From positions 1 to 64,000 of the forward strand of contig JASHNR010000058.1 of assembly GCA_030041535.1 (NCBI GenBank): a stretch of DNA of 64,000 nt. The letters run 5' to 3'. This stretch comes from Nitrosopumilaceae archaeon. Its GTDB lineage: Archaea; Thermoproteota; Nitrososphaeria; Nitrososphaerales; Nitrosopumilaceae. The position numbers were made by a program, and so were the translations under genes. How positions within the stretch are numbered: position 1 is the stretch's first letter; each line of letters begins with the position of its first letter. Of this stretch, positions 7,744-15,538 are shown piece after piece. The notes under the pieces are model-generated. The model had not been told where the DNA came from. It saw only the letters and a program-made list of their open reading frames with translations, and did not search any database.

Positions 7744-8430
7744 TCAAATATCATGTAAAGTTTTCTGACCAATTTTTTTGTCATTTTTTATTTCTGCATC
7801 AAGTAGATTTCGTATCTTTCGTGCACGTGATTCACCCATTCCTTCTATTTTTGAAAGTTCTGCAATGGATGCGCTAAAGGAGTTACTTGGAGACCCAAAT
7901 CTTTCCAACATTCTTGATGCAAGCTTTTCACCTACACCCGGTAAGCTGCATAAAACAGACAATTGCTGATGATGCATGTTTCCTGACTTTCTTATCTTCT
8001 TAAGGAATGGACCTTTTGTCTTGTCTTGTCTTGCACACATTGCAACTAACAATTTGGCAGTATTTGACGCATTTGGCGTTGGCAAAACTGGTATCTTGAA
8101 ATCTAATGCTACAGAGGAAATTGCACCATAGAAGACTAGTGGGTTTTCGGCAATTTGGTTTATTTCGTCAATGTCGCCCTCTATAATGATTGCAGGATGC
8201 TCAAAATGTTCCTTTAGCCTGTTACATTGGTCAAACAATCTTCCATCAAAAACAGACGAAATAAAATCATGAATGCTTTTTCTTTCAACCACTGTTTCAG
8301 AGGCAACAATGTAATCGCCTATTGGAAGATTTTTCATCTCAACCTTTACTCCAATTTCTTTTAAAAGATCAGGAATGCCGCTCTTTTTTTCTCGTTCATC
8401 AATTACCATTCGCATATCTTCTATCTTCAT
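7744..8430 (-). CDS. XPF/ERCC4-type structure-specific nuclease (helicase-less form)
   Basis: This is an XPF-family endonuclease that cuts 3'-flap, fork or nicked branched DNA in repair and recombination, normally as a dimer. In 228 aa it has the ERCC4 nuclease domain (about 5-140) with D11 (VIDEREK), D39 in IGDY and the signature VERKSIHDF at about 48-56. A C-terminal tandem helix-hairpin-helix domain (about 155-218: LPGVGEKLASRML and IEGMGESRARKI) binds DNA. It has no Hef-type helicase domain, like the short crenarchaeal XPF that works with PCNA. No clear C-terminal PCNA-binding motif is seen. It lies 26 nt downstream of the prefoldin beta gene, so it may be the last gene of that operon. 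Confidence 0.88.
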   Translation of the reverse strand: MKIEDMRMVIDEREKKSGIPDLLKEIGVKVEMKNLPIGDYIVASETVVERKSIHDFISSVFDGRLFDQCNRLKEHFEHPAIIIEGDIDEINQIAENPLVFYGAISSVALDFKIPVLPTPNASNTAKLLVAMCARQDKTKGPFLKKIRKSGNMHHQQLSVLCSLPGVGEKLASRMLERFGSPSNSFSASIAELSKIEGMGESRARKIRNLLDAEIKNDKKIGQKTLHDI

Positions 8431-8456
8431 TGAACCGCTGAAATTCAGTTAGTATT

Positions 8457-8846
8457 TTATTTAGGAGTATCTGTCTTTGGTCCAGTCTGAGCTGCAGGTC
8501 CATGCAACATTTCTCGGATTTTTGTTTCCGATTCTTTGAGATTTTCCTTAAGTCTGGCTTCTTGCTTTGTCAGTACAGTTATACGAGTATTTGCAAGTTC
8601 TTTTTTTTCCTCAAGTTCTGAAATTAGAAGTGGTTTTGTTGATTTTACAAGAATCGAACCTGCTGCCTTGTACACGGCGTCATTATCGCCTGTTTTCTTC
8701 AATGTCTCAAGAGCTCTTTCCGTTTCATGTTGTTCTGCCTCAAGATGTTGCTTTTGGGCCATGATTGATTGAAGGTTTTGTTGTAACTGTTGTAATCTGC
8801 CTACTTGTTCCTGTAACCAAGGTGGAATTTGTTCTCCTGAGGACAT
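8457..8846 (-). CDS. pfdB: Prefoldin subunit beta
   Basis: The beta subunit of hexameric prefoldin (two alpha, four beta) holds unfolded proteins and hands them to the thermosome. The 129-aa protein has two long helices (about 8-52 and 82-118) flanking the short beta-hairpin AAGSILVKSTKPLLI, the class signature. The C-terminal tail is Pro/Thr-rich. It follows the Pcc1 gene, as in many archaea (L37Ae-Pcc1-prefoldin). The alpha subunit is encoded in this window at 36444. Confidence 0.9.
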   Translation of the reverse strand: MSSGEQIPPWLQEQVGRLQQLQQNLQSIMAQKQHLEAEQHETERALETLKKTGDNDAVYKAAGSILVKSTKPLLISELEEKKELANTRITVLTKQEARLKENLKESETKIREMLHGPAAQTGPKTDTPK

Positions 8847-8869
8847 GTTTGTTCCAGTAGTTGTTTTGC

Positions 8870-9115
8870 TTATATTTTTACCGATTCTATTGCGTCGTTA
8901 CTTGTTTGAACCAGACGTAATGTGGAATTCAAGTTAGCGCGAAGATGTGCAAGTTCCGGAGTATCAATTAGAATTGTTATTTCCTTGTCAAGTAACATCT
9001 TTGTCTGAGTAGGGTTCTCATCATAAAACTTGTTATCAGTTTCTAAAGACTTGAAAATTGCCTTGTTTTTTTTACCAGCAAAAATTTGGATTTTAGCACT
9101 AAAGTTTGACGTCAT
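8870..9115 (-). CDS. pcc1: KEOPS complex subunit Pcc1
   Basis: Pcc1 is the small dimerisation subunit of KEOPS, which with Kae1, Bud32 and Cgi121 makes the t6A37 modification of ANN-decoding tRNAs. The 81-aa protein is the usual size and ends in the typical helix (LAHLRANLNSTLRLVQTSNDAI) with the conserved ALRAxLNS-like core. Sequence similarity is moderate; the main support is its position between L37Ae and prefoldin beta, where archaea commonly have Pcc1. Its start overlaps the L37Ae stop by 17 nt. Confidence 0.78.
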   Translation of the reverse strand: MTSNFSAKIQIFAGKKNKAIFKSLETDNKFYDENPTQTKMLLDKEITILIDTPELAHLRANLNSTLRLVQTSNDAIESVKI

Positions 9116-9314
9116 AGGCCATGCCTGCTATTTTGAACCCGCATTTCTTGCATACCCATATACCAACTGCCTCTCTACCAAATTGAATTGAACCGCAGTC
9201 TGGACATCTTCTCTTAGACTTGAGGAGTCGATGTACTGCAGTAAACTTTTTGCGGGGTTTTAATCCATATTTTTGACCAAGGCCTTTTAACGAAGCTCCT
9301 TTACCTTTTGCCAT
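9099..9314 (-). CDS. rpl37ae: Large ribosomal subunit protein L37Ae
   Basis: L37Ae is an archaeal/eukaryal zinc-ribbon protein of the large subunit. In 71 aa it has a basic N-terminus, then the zinc ribbon RRCPDCGSIQFGRE...IWVCKKCGFK with two CxxC pairs. It starts one base after the Rrp42 stop and overlaps Pcc1. In many archaea the small RNA polymerase subunit Rpo12 (rpoP) follows L37Ae; here no room is left for it. Confidence 0.93.
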   Translation of the reverse strand: MAKGKGASLKGLGQKYGLKPRKKFTAVHRLLKSKRRCPDCGSIQFGREAVGIWVCKKCGFKIAGMAYDVKL

Positions 9315-9315
9315 A

Positions 9316-10119
9316 CTACATCAACTGCTCTAGCTTCTTCCTTATTTTTGTTCCCACAGATAGTGCCATTTCTGAGCACTTGATAAGCTGATCAACTGAG
9401 AATCCATCTCCCCCACCCTTTTGTAGCGCACAAATGTTACCTGCAGAGTTTGTGGTTATAGTAATTCTTGCGTCCATGCATGTTTCTTCATCCTTGGTAG
9501 GATCCACAATCACGTAATCCCCTATTCTTGCCATAGTAACTGAAACTGGCAATGTCTTCACTGGAGGCTTGGATGTTACTCCTTCAACTAAGACTGGTGC
9601 TTCATCTTTAATTTCATATTTTGGAATAGTTGAGGAAAGGACTGCAGATGCTGAAGCATATGAACAGGCATCAAAAAGATTTCCATCCGCGTCAATAACA
9701 CTACTATCAATGAATATTCCTACAACAGACTTGTTCTCAATTAAAACAAGTTGGTGCAGATCAATCATTTCAGTCTCTCGTATACCACGGTCTACAACTC
9801 TGGCAAGTTCAATTACTTCTTCATTTGGAGGTCCAGGCTCTACATGGGGATCCGCAAGTGGAAGAATTTCAGCAGTACAGATAAGAATTCCTTTGTCTCC
9901 TAGATCAGGAAACGGTTTGTCAGGTTGGACTTTAACTCCTGTAATGACTTCGGTATTTCCTAGTTTTACTCTAGCAGAACCATTTGCTTTTGGAATAATT
10001 CCTGTTTCTATGGTTAAAGGACGTTGTTCGTCAAGTGCTCTGCCATCCAATCTTTTTCCCTGCTTGAGCAAGTCCAAGATTTTATCTCGTTTTAATTGAT
10101 CAATTATTACCGATTCCAA
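9316..10119 (-). CDS. rrp42: Exosome core subunit Rrp42
   Basis: Rrp42 is the non-catalytic RNase PH-like subunit that alternates with Rrp41 in the hexameric ring of the archaeal exosome, a 3'-5' RNA-degrading and tailing machine. The 267-aa protein has the RNase PH fold with GSARVKLGNTEVITGVK at about 47-63 and the second domain near 190-260 (ITTNSAGNICALQKGGGDG). It is encoded 2 nt after Rrp41, in the order SBDS-Rrp4-Rrp41-Rrp42-L37Ae typical of archaea. Confidence 0.94.
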   Translation of the reverse strand: MESVIIDQLKRDKILDLLKQGKRLDGRALDEQRPLTIETGIIPKANGSARVKLGNTEVITGVKVQPDKPFPDLGDKGILICTAEILPLADPHVEPGPPNEEVIELARVVDRGIRETEMIDLHQLVLIENKSVVGIFIDSSVIDADGNLFDACSYASASAVLSSTIPKYEIKDEAPVLVEGVTSKPPVKTLPVSVTMARIGDYVIVDPTKDEETCMDARITITTNSAGNICALQKGGGDGFSVDQLIKCSEMALSVGTKIRKKLEQLM

Positions 10120-10121
10120 TT

Positions 10122-10847
10122 TTATTGCACTCCACTTTCAAAGTATCTTTCAATAAGAGCTCTTCTTTGAACCTCATAGACCTGCCTGCAACCACCTATA
10201 GCTGTTTGCAAACATGTTTTGTATTCTTCAGATGTCAAGATTCCATCAAGTTGCATTAAAGTAACTTTCCCAGAATTTGGCATTATTGCAACAGGCATGT
10301 CTGCTTGTCCTTCTTGATCTTCTTCGTTGTTTACATCCAGAACTATTCTGTCAGCTACTTTACCTGCAGCACATGCAGATACCAAGTCCCTCATTGGTAT
10401 ACCTGTGTCTGCCAATGCAACTGCTGCAGCATCAAGAGCAGCACATCGAGAACCACCATCAGCTTGGAGAACCTCCACAAAGACATCGGTAACAGTCCTT
10501 GGAAAATCTTTCAAGATTAAGGCTGGTTGAAGTGCTTCCTTTAGTACTTTAGATATCTCAATTTCTCTTCGTGATGGAGCTGGATTTTTCCTCTCAGTTA
10601 CAGAGAAAGGCGACATGTGATACCTACAACGCAAAATTCCAGTATCTTGATTAGCCATATGTTTTGGATGTACATCTCTTGGTCCAAAGACACCTGCGAG
10701 AATCTTATTTTTACCAAATTCAATATATGCAGATCCATCAGCATTCTTTAGAACACCAACTTTGATCGAAATATTTCTTAGTTGGTCTACTCTTCTCCCA
10801 TCACATCTAATTCCATCTTCACTCATTAATTGTGTCATTATTTTCAT
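10122..10847 (-). CDS. rrp41: Exosome catalytic subunit Rrp41
   Basis: Rrp41 is the phosphorolytic catalytic subunit of the exosome ring. The 241-aa protein shows DGRRVDQLRNI at the N-terminus, the phosphate-binding ADGGSRCAALDAA loop near 130-142 and the acidic EGQADMPVAIMPN segment near 178-190, where the catalytic Asp residues lie in the family. The start at 10847 overlaps Rrp4 by 29 nt; the internal ATG at 10826 (MSEDGIRCDGRR) gives a shorter overlap and is a real alternative. Confidence 0.94.
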   Translation of the reverse strand: MKIMTQLMSEDGIRCDGRRVDQLRNISIKVGVLKNADGSAYIEFGKNKILAGVFGPRDVHPKHMANQDTGILRCRYHMSPFSVTERKNPAPSRREIEISKVLKEALQPALILKDFPRTVTDVFVEVLQADGGSRCAALDAAAVALADTGIPMRDLVSACAAGKVADRIVLDVNNEEDQEGQADMPVAIMPNSGKVTLMQLDGILTSEEYKTCLQTAIGGCRQVYEVQRRALIERYFESGVQ

Positions 10848-11523
10848 CCTCTGGTATTCCTAGCATAGATTTGACTCTTTCAGTCAAGTTAGGCGTATGC
10901 GCTAGAGCATCCACCATTTTTACCGCCTCAATTGCCTTTAATAATCCCTCTGGATCCTCACATGATACCACGATCCATCCATTTTGACCTATTGTTATAA
11001 TTGCCTTTGTTGCCATTTCTATAGATTGGATCATTGAGCCTCTCTTACCTATCAATCGAGGTACTTTACTTGGAGCTATCTCAATTAGTTCACCAGAATC
11101 AATTTTACCTAGATCTCTGTCTTGAACTGTCAAAAGTGGATCTCGTGATCTGTCAAAATTTGCTACTCTTGCAGCTACCAAGTCTCCAATGTTTAATCTT
11201 TGTTTTAATTCATCCTTGGTTGGAGAGTAGTCTCTGCCAAAAACATCCTGAGCTGGTAAAAAGCCTATAAAACAAGAATTAATGTCAAACTCCCAAGACA
11301 GTGGAGAAGTTCCAACTACTTTTCCTATTACCAAATCATTTGTTTTTGGCACATATACACCCGTTAGTGGAATTACTCTTACAGCATTCTCGAAAATTTC
11401 AGATATTCCTACACAAGTTGAAATTATTCTGTCACCCTCTTGGTATACATTTTGCTCCGGTCTTAATGGTCCTGTTACAATGACATCGCCTGGTATGACA
11501 TATCTTCTTTTTATGTCCATCAT
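10819..11523 (-). CDS. rrp4: Exosome RNA-binding cap subunit Rrp4
   Basis: Rrp4 forms the cap of the exosome and guides RNA into the ring. Its 234 aa contain an N-terminal domain (VIPGDVIV), an S1 domain (about 60-135) and a KH domain (about 145-210) with the GKRG loop in RLIGKRGSMIQSIE. The ATG overlaps the SBDS stop as ATGA, a typical coupled start. A Csl4 homologue is not encoded here. Confidence 0.93.
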   Translation of the reverse strand: MMDIKRRYVIPGDVIVTGPLRPEQNVYQEGDRIISTCVGISEIFENAVRVIPLTGVYVPKTNDLVIGKVVGTSPLSWEFDINSCFIGFLPAQDVFGRDYSPTKDELKQRLNIGDLVAARVANFDRSRDPLLTVQDRDLGKIDSGELIEIAPSKVPRLIGKRGSMIQSIEMATKAIITIGQNGWIVVSCEDPEGLLKAIEAVKMVDALAHTPNLTERVKSMLGIPEDENNDTINE

Positions 11524-12206
11524 TTCGCAACCTCAACAGAAGCAGTACCTTTGGTTACAGAACCCAGTCTATCAATCACGTTTGCTCTTGCCGCAGCCGG
11601 TATATCTAGTATTACTTTGAGAGATCCATTTGATTGCCATTCTTCCTTCCTCAAAGAACCAAATGACTTTAACACTGAATAAGATTGGGCCGCAAATTGT
11701 GCAGGTACAACAACTTCAAGCAACATATTTTCCGACTTGAGTGGAATAATTGATCGGAGTTGTTCAACGATTTCTTTGATTTGTTCATCTGTGCTTCTAA
11801 ACGGATCAACTGAGACTCGAGCATCATCCATTGCTTGTTCTATTCTAAGTGGCGGGTGTGGAAGATGGGATCGTGGATCTACAAAGCTTTTTGCGATAGA
11901 ATCTACAATTTGTTTACGTTTTTCTGTGACCATCTTTCGTCTCTGATCGGTAGTAAGATTAAGGTCACCTTTTTGCATTATAATTGTTGCAATAGAATTG
12001 GAGTCTGTAGTTTTGAATGCTTTCATCAACTTCTCCTCAGATGCCCTTGTTCCTTTGTTTGAATCCGAATATACTTCATCAGATACTAGAACGCCTGAAA
12101 CTTCCTTTCTTTTGCCAAGTTTAAACTCAAGGGCCGGATCTGGTTTGACTATAATTTCGAACTTTTCGCCCTCTACAGACAACCTGACAACAGTGACTTT
12201 ATCCAT
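11520..12206 (-). CDS. sdo1: SBDS-family ribosome maturation protein
   Basis: This archaeal Shwachman-Bodian-Diamond syndrome protein homologue acts in late large-subunit maturation; in eukaryotes SBDS with EFL1 releases eIF6. Domain I (about 1-90) contains RLSVEGEKFEIIVKPD, followed by the helical domain II (DQRRKMVTEKRKQIVDSIA) and the ferredoxin-like domain III (about 155-225). I chose the ATG at 12206 over the in-frame ATG at 12221: the shorter form matches the family N-terminus, and a TATA-like box lies 28 nt before 12206 but only about 13 nt before 12221. It is first in the exosome operon. Confidence 0.92.
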   Translation of the reverse strand: MDKVTVVRLSVEGEKFEIIVKPDPALEFKLGKRKEVSGVLVSDEVYSDSNKGTRASEEKLMKAFKTTDSNSIATIIMQKGDLNLTTDQRRKMVTEKRKQIVDSIAKSFVDPRSHLPHPPLRIEQAMDDARVSVDPFRSTDEQIKEIVEQLRSIIPLKSENMLLEVVVPAQFAAQSYSVLKSFGSLRKEEWQSNGSLKVILDIPAAARANVIDRLGSVTKGTASVEVAK

Positions 12207-12228
12207 GACTGAGGTATCCATTCTCGGT

Positions 12229-12239
12229 ATTTATCTATA
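12229..12239 (-). promoter_or_regulatory. TATA-like box for the SBDS-exosome operon
   Basis: On the minus strand TATAGATAAATA is centred about 28 nt before the ATG at 12206. It is back to back with the box for Rpo3, making a compact divergent promoter region. Confidence 0.45.
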
Positions 12240-12255
12240 CAGAAAAACTCGCTAG

Positions 12256-12265
12256 ATTTTTATTT
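12256..12265 (+). promoter_or_regulatory. TATA-like box for the Rpo3-L18e operon
   Basis: ATTTTTATTT is centred about 31 nt before the TTG start of Rpo3 at 12292. The inference rests on spacing and composition. Confidence 0.4.
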
Positions 12266-12291
12266 GGAATTTCAGTCCCCATCCACAAGGT

Positions 12292-12927
12292 TTGACTTCT
12301 TTAGAGATAATTGAAGAAAATGAAAATAGAATTATTGTTAAATTAAAGGGAATACCTCTTCAATATGCCAATGCGCTCAGGAGGATTTGCCTTTCCGGCG
12401 TGCCTACCTTTGCAATTGATGATGTTGTAATGATTGAAAATTCATCAGTTCTGGCAGATGAAGGTGTATCTCACAGACTTGCCATGCTTCCATTAAAGAC
12501 AGATCTTTCTAGATTCGTAGAGCCTTCTGCCTGCGACTGCCATAGTGAGATAGGCTGTAGTCGTTGTAGAGTTTTATTAATGCTAGATTCTGGCAATTCT
12601 GACACAACTCGCACCGTTACATCACAAGATCTTAGTTCCGAAGATGAGGTTGTAAAGCCAGTAAATCCCAACATACCCATAGTGGCTTTGGCACCAGGTC
12701 AAAAGTTGAAGATTGAGGCTTATGCAAGGCTTGGACGAGGTAGCGAACATGCAAAATGGAACTCTGCAACCGTCTCAGTTCTAACTCAAGGTAGCAACGC
12801 TGACGAACATATTTTGATGGTGGAGACCGTAGGAAACCTCACTCCAGGTGAAGTAGTAAAAGCAGCAGTTGAAGAATTAGAAAAGAGACTAGGCGAATTT
12901 CAACAGACACTTGCAGCACTTGGCTGA
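12292..12927 (+). CDS. rpo3: DNA-directed RNA polymerase subunit D (Rpo3)
   Basis: Rpo3 is the archaeal counterpart of Rpb3/alpha and nucleates polymerase assembly with Rpo11, Rpo10 and Rpo12. The 211-aa protein shows the alpha-motif LQYANALRRICLSGVPTFAID (about 23-43) and the C-terminal dimerisation half. Residues 81-92 read CDCHSEIGCSRC, a CxCx5CxxC zinc-type loop resembling that of eukaryotic Rpb3. There is no second Cys-rich ferredoxin-like insertion of the kind that holds a [4Fe-4S] cluster in Sulfolobus Rpo3. The start is TTG. It leads the operon Rpo3-L18e-L13-S9. Confidence 0.94.
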   Translation: MTSLEIIEENENRIIVKLKGIPLQYANALRRICLSGVPTFAIDDVVMIENSSVLADEGVSHRLAMLPLKTDLSRFVEPSACDCHSEIGCSRCRVLLMLDSGNSDTTRTVTSQDLSSEDEVVKPVNPNIPIVALAPGQKLKIEAYARLGRGSEHAKWNSATVSVLTQGSNADEHILMVETVGNLTPGEVVKAAVEELEKRLGEFQQTLAALG

Positions 12928-12966
12928 GCATATATTATATTTGGGTAAAAATTGGCATAAGTACAC

Positions 12967-13314
12967 ATGACTAATCAAGTTGTCATACGAATGGCAAAAG
13001 AACTCAAGGTGGCCTCAAAGAAGAATAAAGCTCCTATCTGGTTAAGACTTTCAGAGATGGCATTAAAACCAACCAGAACAAGAAGAGTACTCAATTTAGG
13101 TCAAATTGACAGGTCTGTAAATGATAATGACACAGTGATAGTGCCAGGAAAGGTTCTAGGTACTGGAAATATTTCACACAAGATAACATTATGTTCTTTC
13201 TCAATTTCTACAACAGGAGCAAAGAAAGTAACGCAGTCGGGCGGGAAGATCATAGACTTTGCACAGCTAATTAAGAACAACCCAACAGGTAAAGGAGTGA
13301 AAATACTTGGCTAA
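12967..13314 (+). CDS. rpl18e: Large ribosomal subunit protein L18e
   Basis: L18e is the archaeal/eukaryal relative of bacterial L15. The 115-aa protein contains PIWLRLSEMALKPTRTRR and VVPGKVLGTG-type (VIVPGKVLGTGNI) motifs and ends in GKGVKILG. The order Rpo3-L18e-L13-S9 is the conserved archaeal one. Its last 8 nt overlap the L13 start. Confidence 0.94.
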   Translation: MTNQVVIRMAKELKVASKKNKAPIWLRLSEMALKPTRTRRVLNLGQIDRSVNDNDTVIVPGKVLGTGNISHKITLCSFSISTTGAKKVTQSGGKIIDFAQLIKNNPTGKGVKILG

Positions 13315-13786
13315 ACAAGAACAAACACAGGCAAAAGCAGAATCTAAAAAGCAGTCTCAGGACATAATAGTAGACGGCACAAACCAAATTGCCGGAAGAT
13401 TGTGTTCGCATGTGGCAAAGTTATTGATAAATGGTACAAGAGTTTCAATTGTAAATTCTGAAAACATCATGCTTAGTGGAGACAGATATATGATAATTGG
13501 TGAATATAGAAAGTTTCTTGAGGTGGCAAGCATCAATAATCCAAAATTTGGTCCATTCCATCCTCGTCGACCTGATACGATGATCACAAAGATGGTGAGA
13601 GGTATGCTTCCAAAGAACAAGCCTTCGGGGCAGACAGCCTTAAAGAGATTGAGGGCATATTTGGGCGTTCCAAATGAATTAAAATCAAAAAAGACTACTC
13701 AGTTTGAAGATGCAAAAATAAAAAGGCCTGCTGCATATTACACAACTTTTGGGGAGCTAGGCAGAACTGTAGGGTGGCACGAATAA
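13307..13786 (+). CDS. rpl13: Large ribosomal subunit protein L13
   Basis: The L13 core begins at about residue 21 (IIVDGTNQIAGRLCSHVAKLL) and includes FHPRRPDTMITKMVRGMLPKN. A Gln/Lys-rich extension of about 20 residues precedes it. The start is TTG, overlapping L18e by 8 nt; a later start close to the core cannot be excluded. The gene overlaps S9 at a TAATG junction. Confidence 0.94.
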   Translation: MAKQEQTQAKAESKKQSQDIIVDGTNQIAGRLCSHVAKLLINGTRVSIVNSENIMLSGDRYMIIGEYRKFLEVASINNPKFGPFHPRRPDTMITKMVRGMLPKNKPSGQTALKRLRAYLGVPNELKSKKTTQFEDAKIKRPAAYYTTFGELGRTVGWHE

Positions 13787-14229
13787 TGACAAAACTTGAA
13801 GGTTATTTTGCATCAAGAAAGACTGCACGTGCGCATGCCTTTATCACAAAGGGGGCAGGTAAAGTTAGAATCAACAATGTTCCAGTAGAGATGATTCAAC
13901 AAGAGATAGCAAGAGAAGTAATTCTTGCTCCACTTGAAATCACGGGAGATCTTAGAAACAAAATTGATCTTTCAGTTAGAGTACGTGGCGGTGGCTTTAT
14001 GGGACAATCATATGCAAGTGCTGTTGCAATATCAAGAGCTTTGACAGGTTGGACAAAGACAAGAAAAGAACCAAAAGAGCATCCGTTTACAAGAACAGTT
14101 CGCGAAGATCTAAAAAAGAGAATTTCAGAATACGATAAACATTTGCTTAGTGGCGACGACAGGAGAAAAGAACCAAAGAAGTTTGGCGGCCCTAGCGCTA
14201 GAAGAAGAAAACAGAAATCATATAGATAG
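13786..14229 (+). CDS. rps9: Small ribosomal subunit protein S9
   Basis: S9 reaches the decoding centre with its C-terminal tail. The protein shows SRKTARAHAFITKGAGKVRINN at the start, RVRGGGFMGQSYAS in the middle and the basic end GPSARRRKQKSYR that contacts P-site tRNA. I chose the ATG at 13786, which overlaps the L13 stop as TAATG, over the in-frame GTG at 13774. In many archaea the genes for Rpo10 and Rpo6 follow S9; here they do not. Confidence 0.94.
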   Translation: MTKLEGYFASRKTARAHAFITKGAGKVRINNVPVEMIQQEIAREVILAPLEITGDLRNKIDLSVRVRGGGFMGQSYASAVAISRALTGWTKTRKEPKEHPFTRTVREDLKKRISEYDKHLLSGDDRRKEPKKFGGPSARRRKQKSYR

Positions 14230-14231
14230 CT

Positions 14232-14960
14232 TTGAAAGCTGTAATTCTGGCCGGCGGACGTGGAACACGTGGAAGGCCTTTTACAGACTATATGCCAAAG
14301 GCTATGATACCAGTTCAGGGAAAGCCACTAATTGCTCATATCGTAGAATATCTGTCATCATTTAAGATCATAGGCGAAATAATCATTCTTGCAGATTTTG
14401 ACGGCTTGGGCAAACAAATAGAAAAGTATTTTGAAAATTATAAAAGAACAACAAAGCCACTTAGATTCATTCAAGACACACAGAGTGGAACTGGCGGAGA
14501 TTTGGTACATTTAGAGAAGACTCTAGAAAAAAATTCAGAGTTTCTGTTATGGTTTGTGGATAATTTGACACCTCTTGATATCAAAAACATGTATCAATTC
14601 CATAGAGAAAAAAACACCTTAGCTACAATAGCTACCAGAAGATATAGAAAAGAAGAAACGGGTTATGCCATAGTAGAAAATGGAGTTGTCGTGGAATTTA
14701 GAGAAAAGCCAACGATAAAACTCGAGATGGCCGAATGTCTTGGCATCTATATACTAAATTCAAAAATTCTGAAGATCATCAAATCAAAAAAAGTTAAAAG
14801 AAAAGAGATGAATCTCTCATATGATATTCTCCAACCGCTATCAAAAGAAGGAAAGATTAATGCTTATGACATAGGAAAGAGTCCATGGATTGATGTTGAC
14901 TCCCCAAGCCGTGTCGAAAGAGAAAAAGAACTAGTAAATACAATAATTAAGAAACTCTAA
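14232..14960 (+). CDS. Sugar-phosphate nucleotidyltransferase (GlmU/RmlA-like)
   Basis: This enzyme activates a sugar 1-phosphate with NTP to give an NDP-sugar. The 242-aa protein has the nucleotide-binding signature ILAGGRGTRGRPFTDYMPKAM (about 5-25), FIQDTQSGTGGDLVHLE near 80-96, FVDNLTPLD near 107-115 and EFREKPTIK near 156-164. It has no C-terminal left-handed beta-helix, so it is not a bifunctional acetyl- and nucleotidyltransferase. Sugar specificity (Glc, Man, dTDP or UDP) cannot be told. TTG start, 2 nt after the S9 stop, so it probably rides on the ribosomal operon. Its end overlaps the end of the convergent LeuD gene by 14 nt. Confidence 0.85.
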   Translation: MKAVILAGGRGTRGRPFTDYMPKAMIPVQGKPLIAHIVEYLSSFKIIGEIIILADFDGLGKQIEKYFENYKRTTKPLRFIQDTQSGTGGDLVHLEKTLEKNSEFLLWFVDNLTPLDIKNMYQFHREKNTLATIATRRYRKEETGYAIVENGVVVEFREKPTIKLEMAECLGIYILNSKILKIIKSKKVKRKEMNLSYDILQPLSKEGKINAYDIGKSPWIDVDSPSRVEREKELVNTIIKKL

Positions 14961-15537
14961 GACTAGAGTTTCTTTGTGCATTTTCATATTTTGAGATTTC
15001 ATTGTTATGTCGTAGTGTCACTGCAATGTCATCGAGGCCTTCAAGAAGAATTTTTTTCCAATGAGGTTCAATATCAAAAGATATAGTGATATCATCATTG
15101 GTTATGGTTTGTTTTTCCAGATCTATTTCAATCTCAGATCTGCTTTCAAATAATTTCTGCAATACTTGCTCACTTACCTTTATTGGCAGTATTCCATTTT
15201 TGAAACAGTTGTTGTAAAAAATATCAGCAAACGAGGTAGACAATATTGCTCTAAATCCAAAATCTAAAAGCGCCCAGGCAGCATGTTCTCTACTTGACCC
15301 ACATCCAAAATTGTTTCTTGTTAATAATATCTTTGAATCTTGATATCTTGGTTCATTTAAAACAAAGTCTTTTTTTACAGTTCCATCTTTTTCATACCTC
15401 CAGTCATAAAACAAATACTGACCAAACCCAGTTTTTTGAACTAGTTTTAAGAATTGTTTTGGAATTATCTGATCAGTATCAACATTGACCTTGTCAAGCG
15501 GAATCGCAATACTTTTGATTTTTATGAAAGGCTCCAT
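14947..15537 (-). CDS. leuD: 3-isopropylmalate dehydratase small subunit, bacterial type
   Basis: LeuD supplies the swivel domain of isopropylmalate isomerase, which converts 2- to 3-isopropylmalate in leucine synthesis. At 196 aa it is the bacterial length, with VDTDQIIPKQFLKLVQKTGFG near the N-terminus and NNFGCGSSREHAAWAL at about 83-98. It lies one base downstream of LeuC. Length and N-terminus mark it as the bacterial type, unlike the shorter archaeal-type subunit at 17020. Confidence 0.93.
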   Translation of the reverse strand: MEPFIKIKSIAIPLDKVNVDTDQIIPKQFLKLVQKTGFGQYLFYDWRYEKDGTVKKDFVLNEPRYQDSKILLTRNNFGCGSSREHAAWALLDFGFRAILSTSFADIFYNNCFKNGILPIKVSEQVLQKLFESRSEIEIDLEKQTITNDDITISFDIEPHWKKILLEGLDDIAVTLRHNNEISKYENAQRNSSLRVS

Positions 15538-15538
15538 C

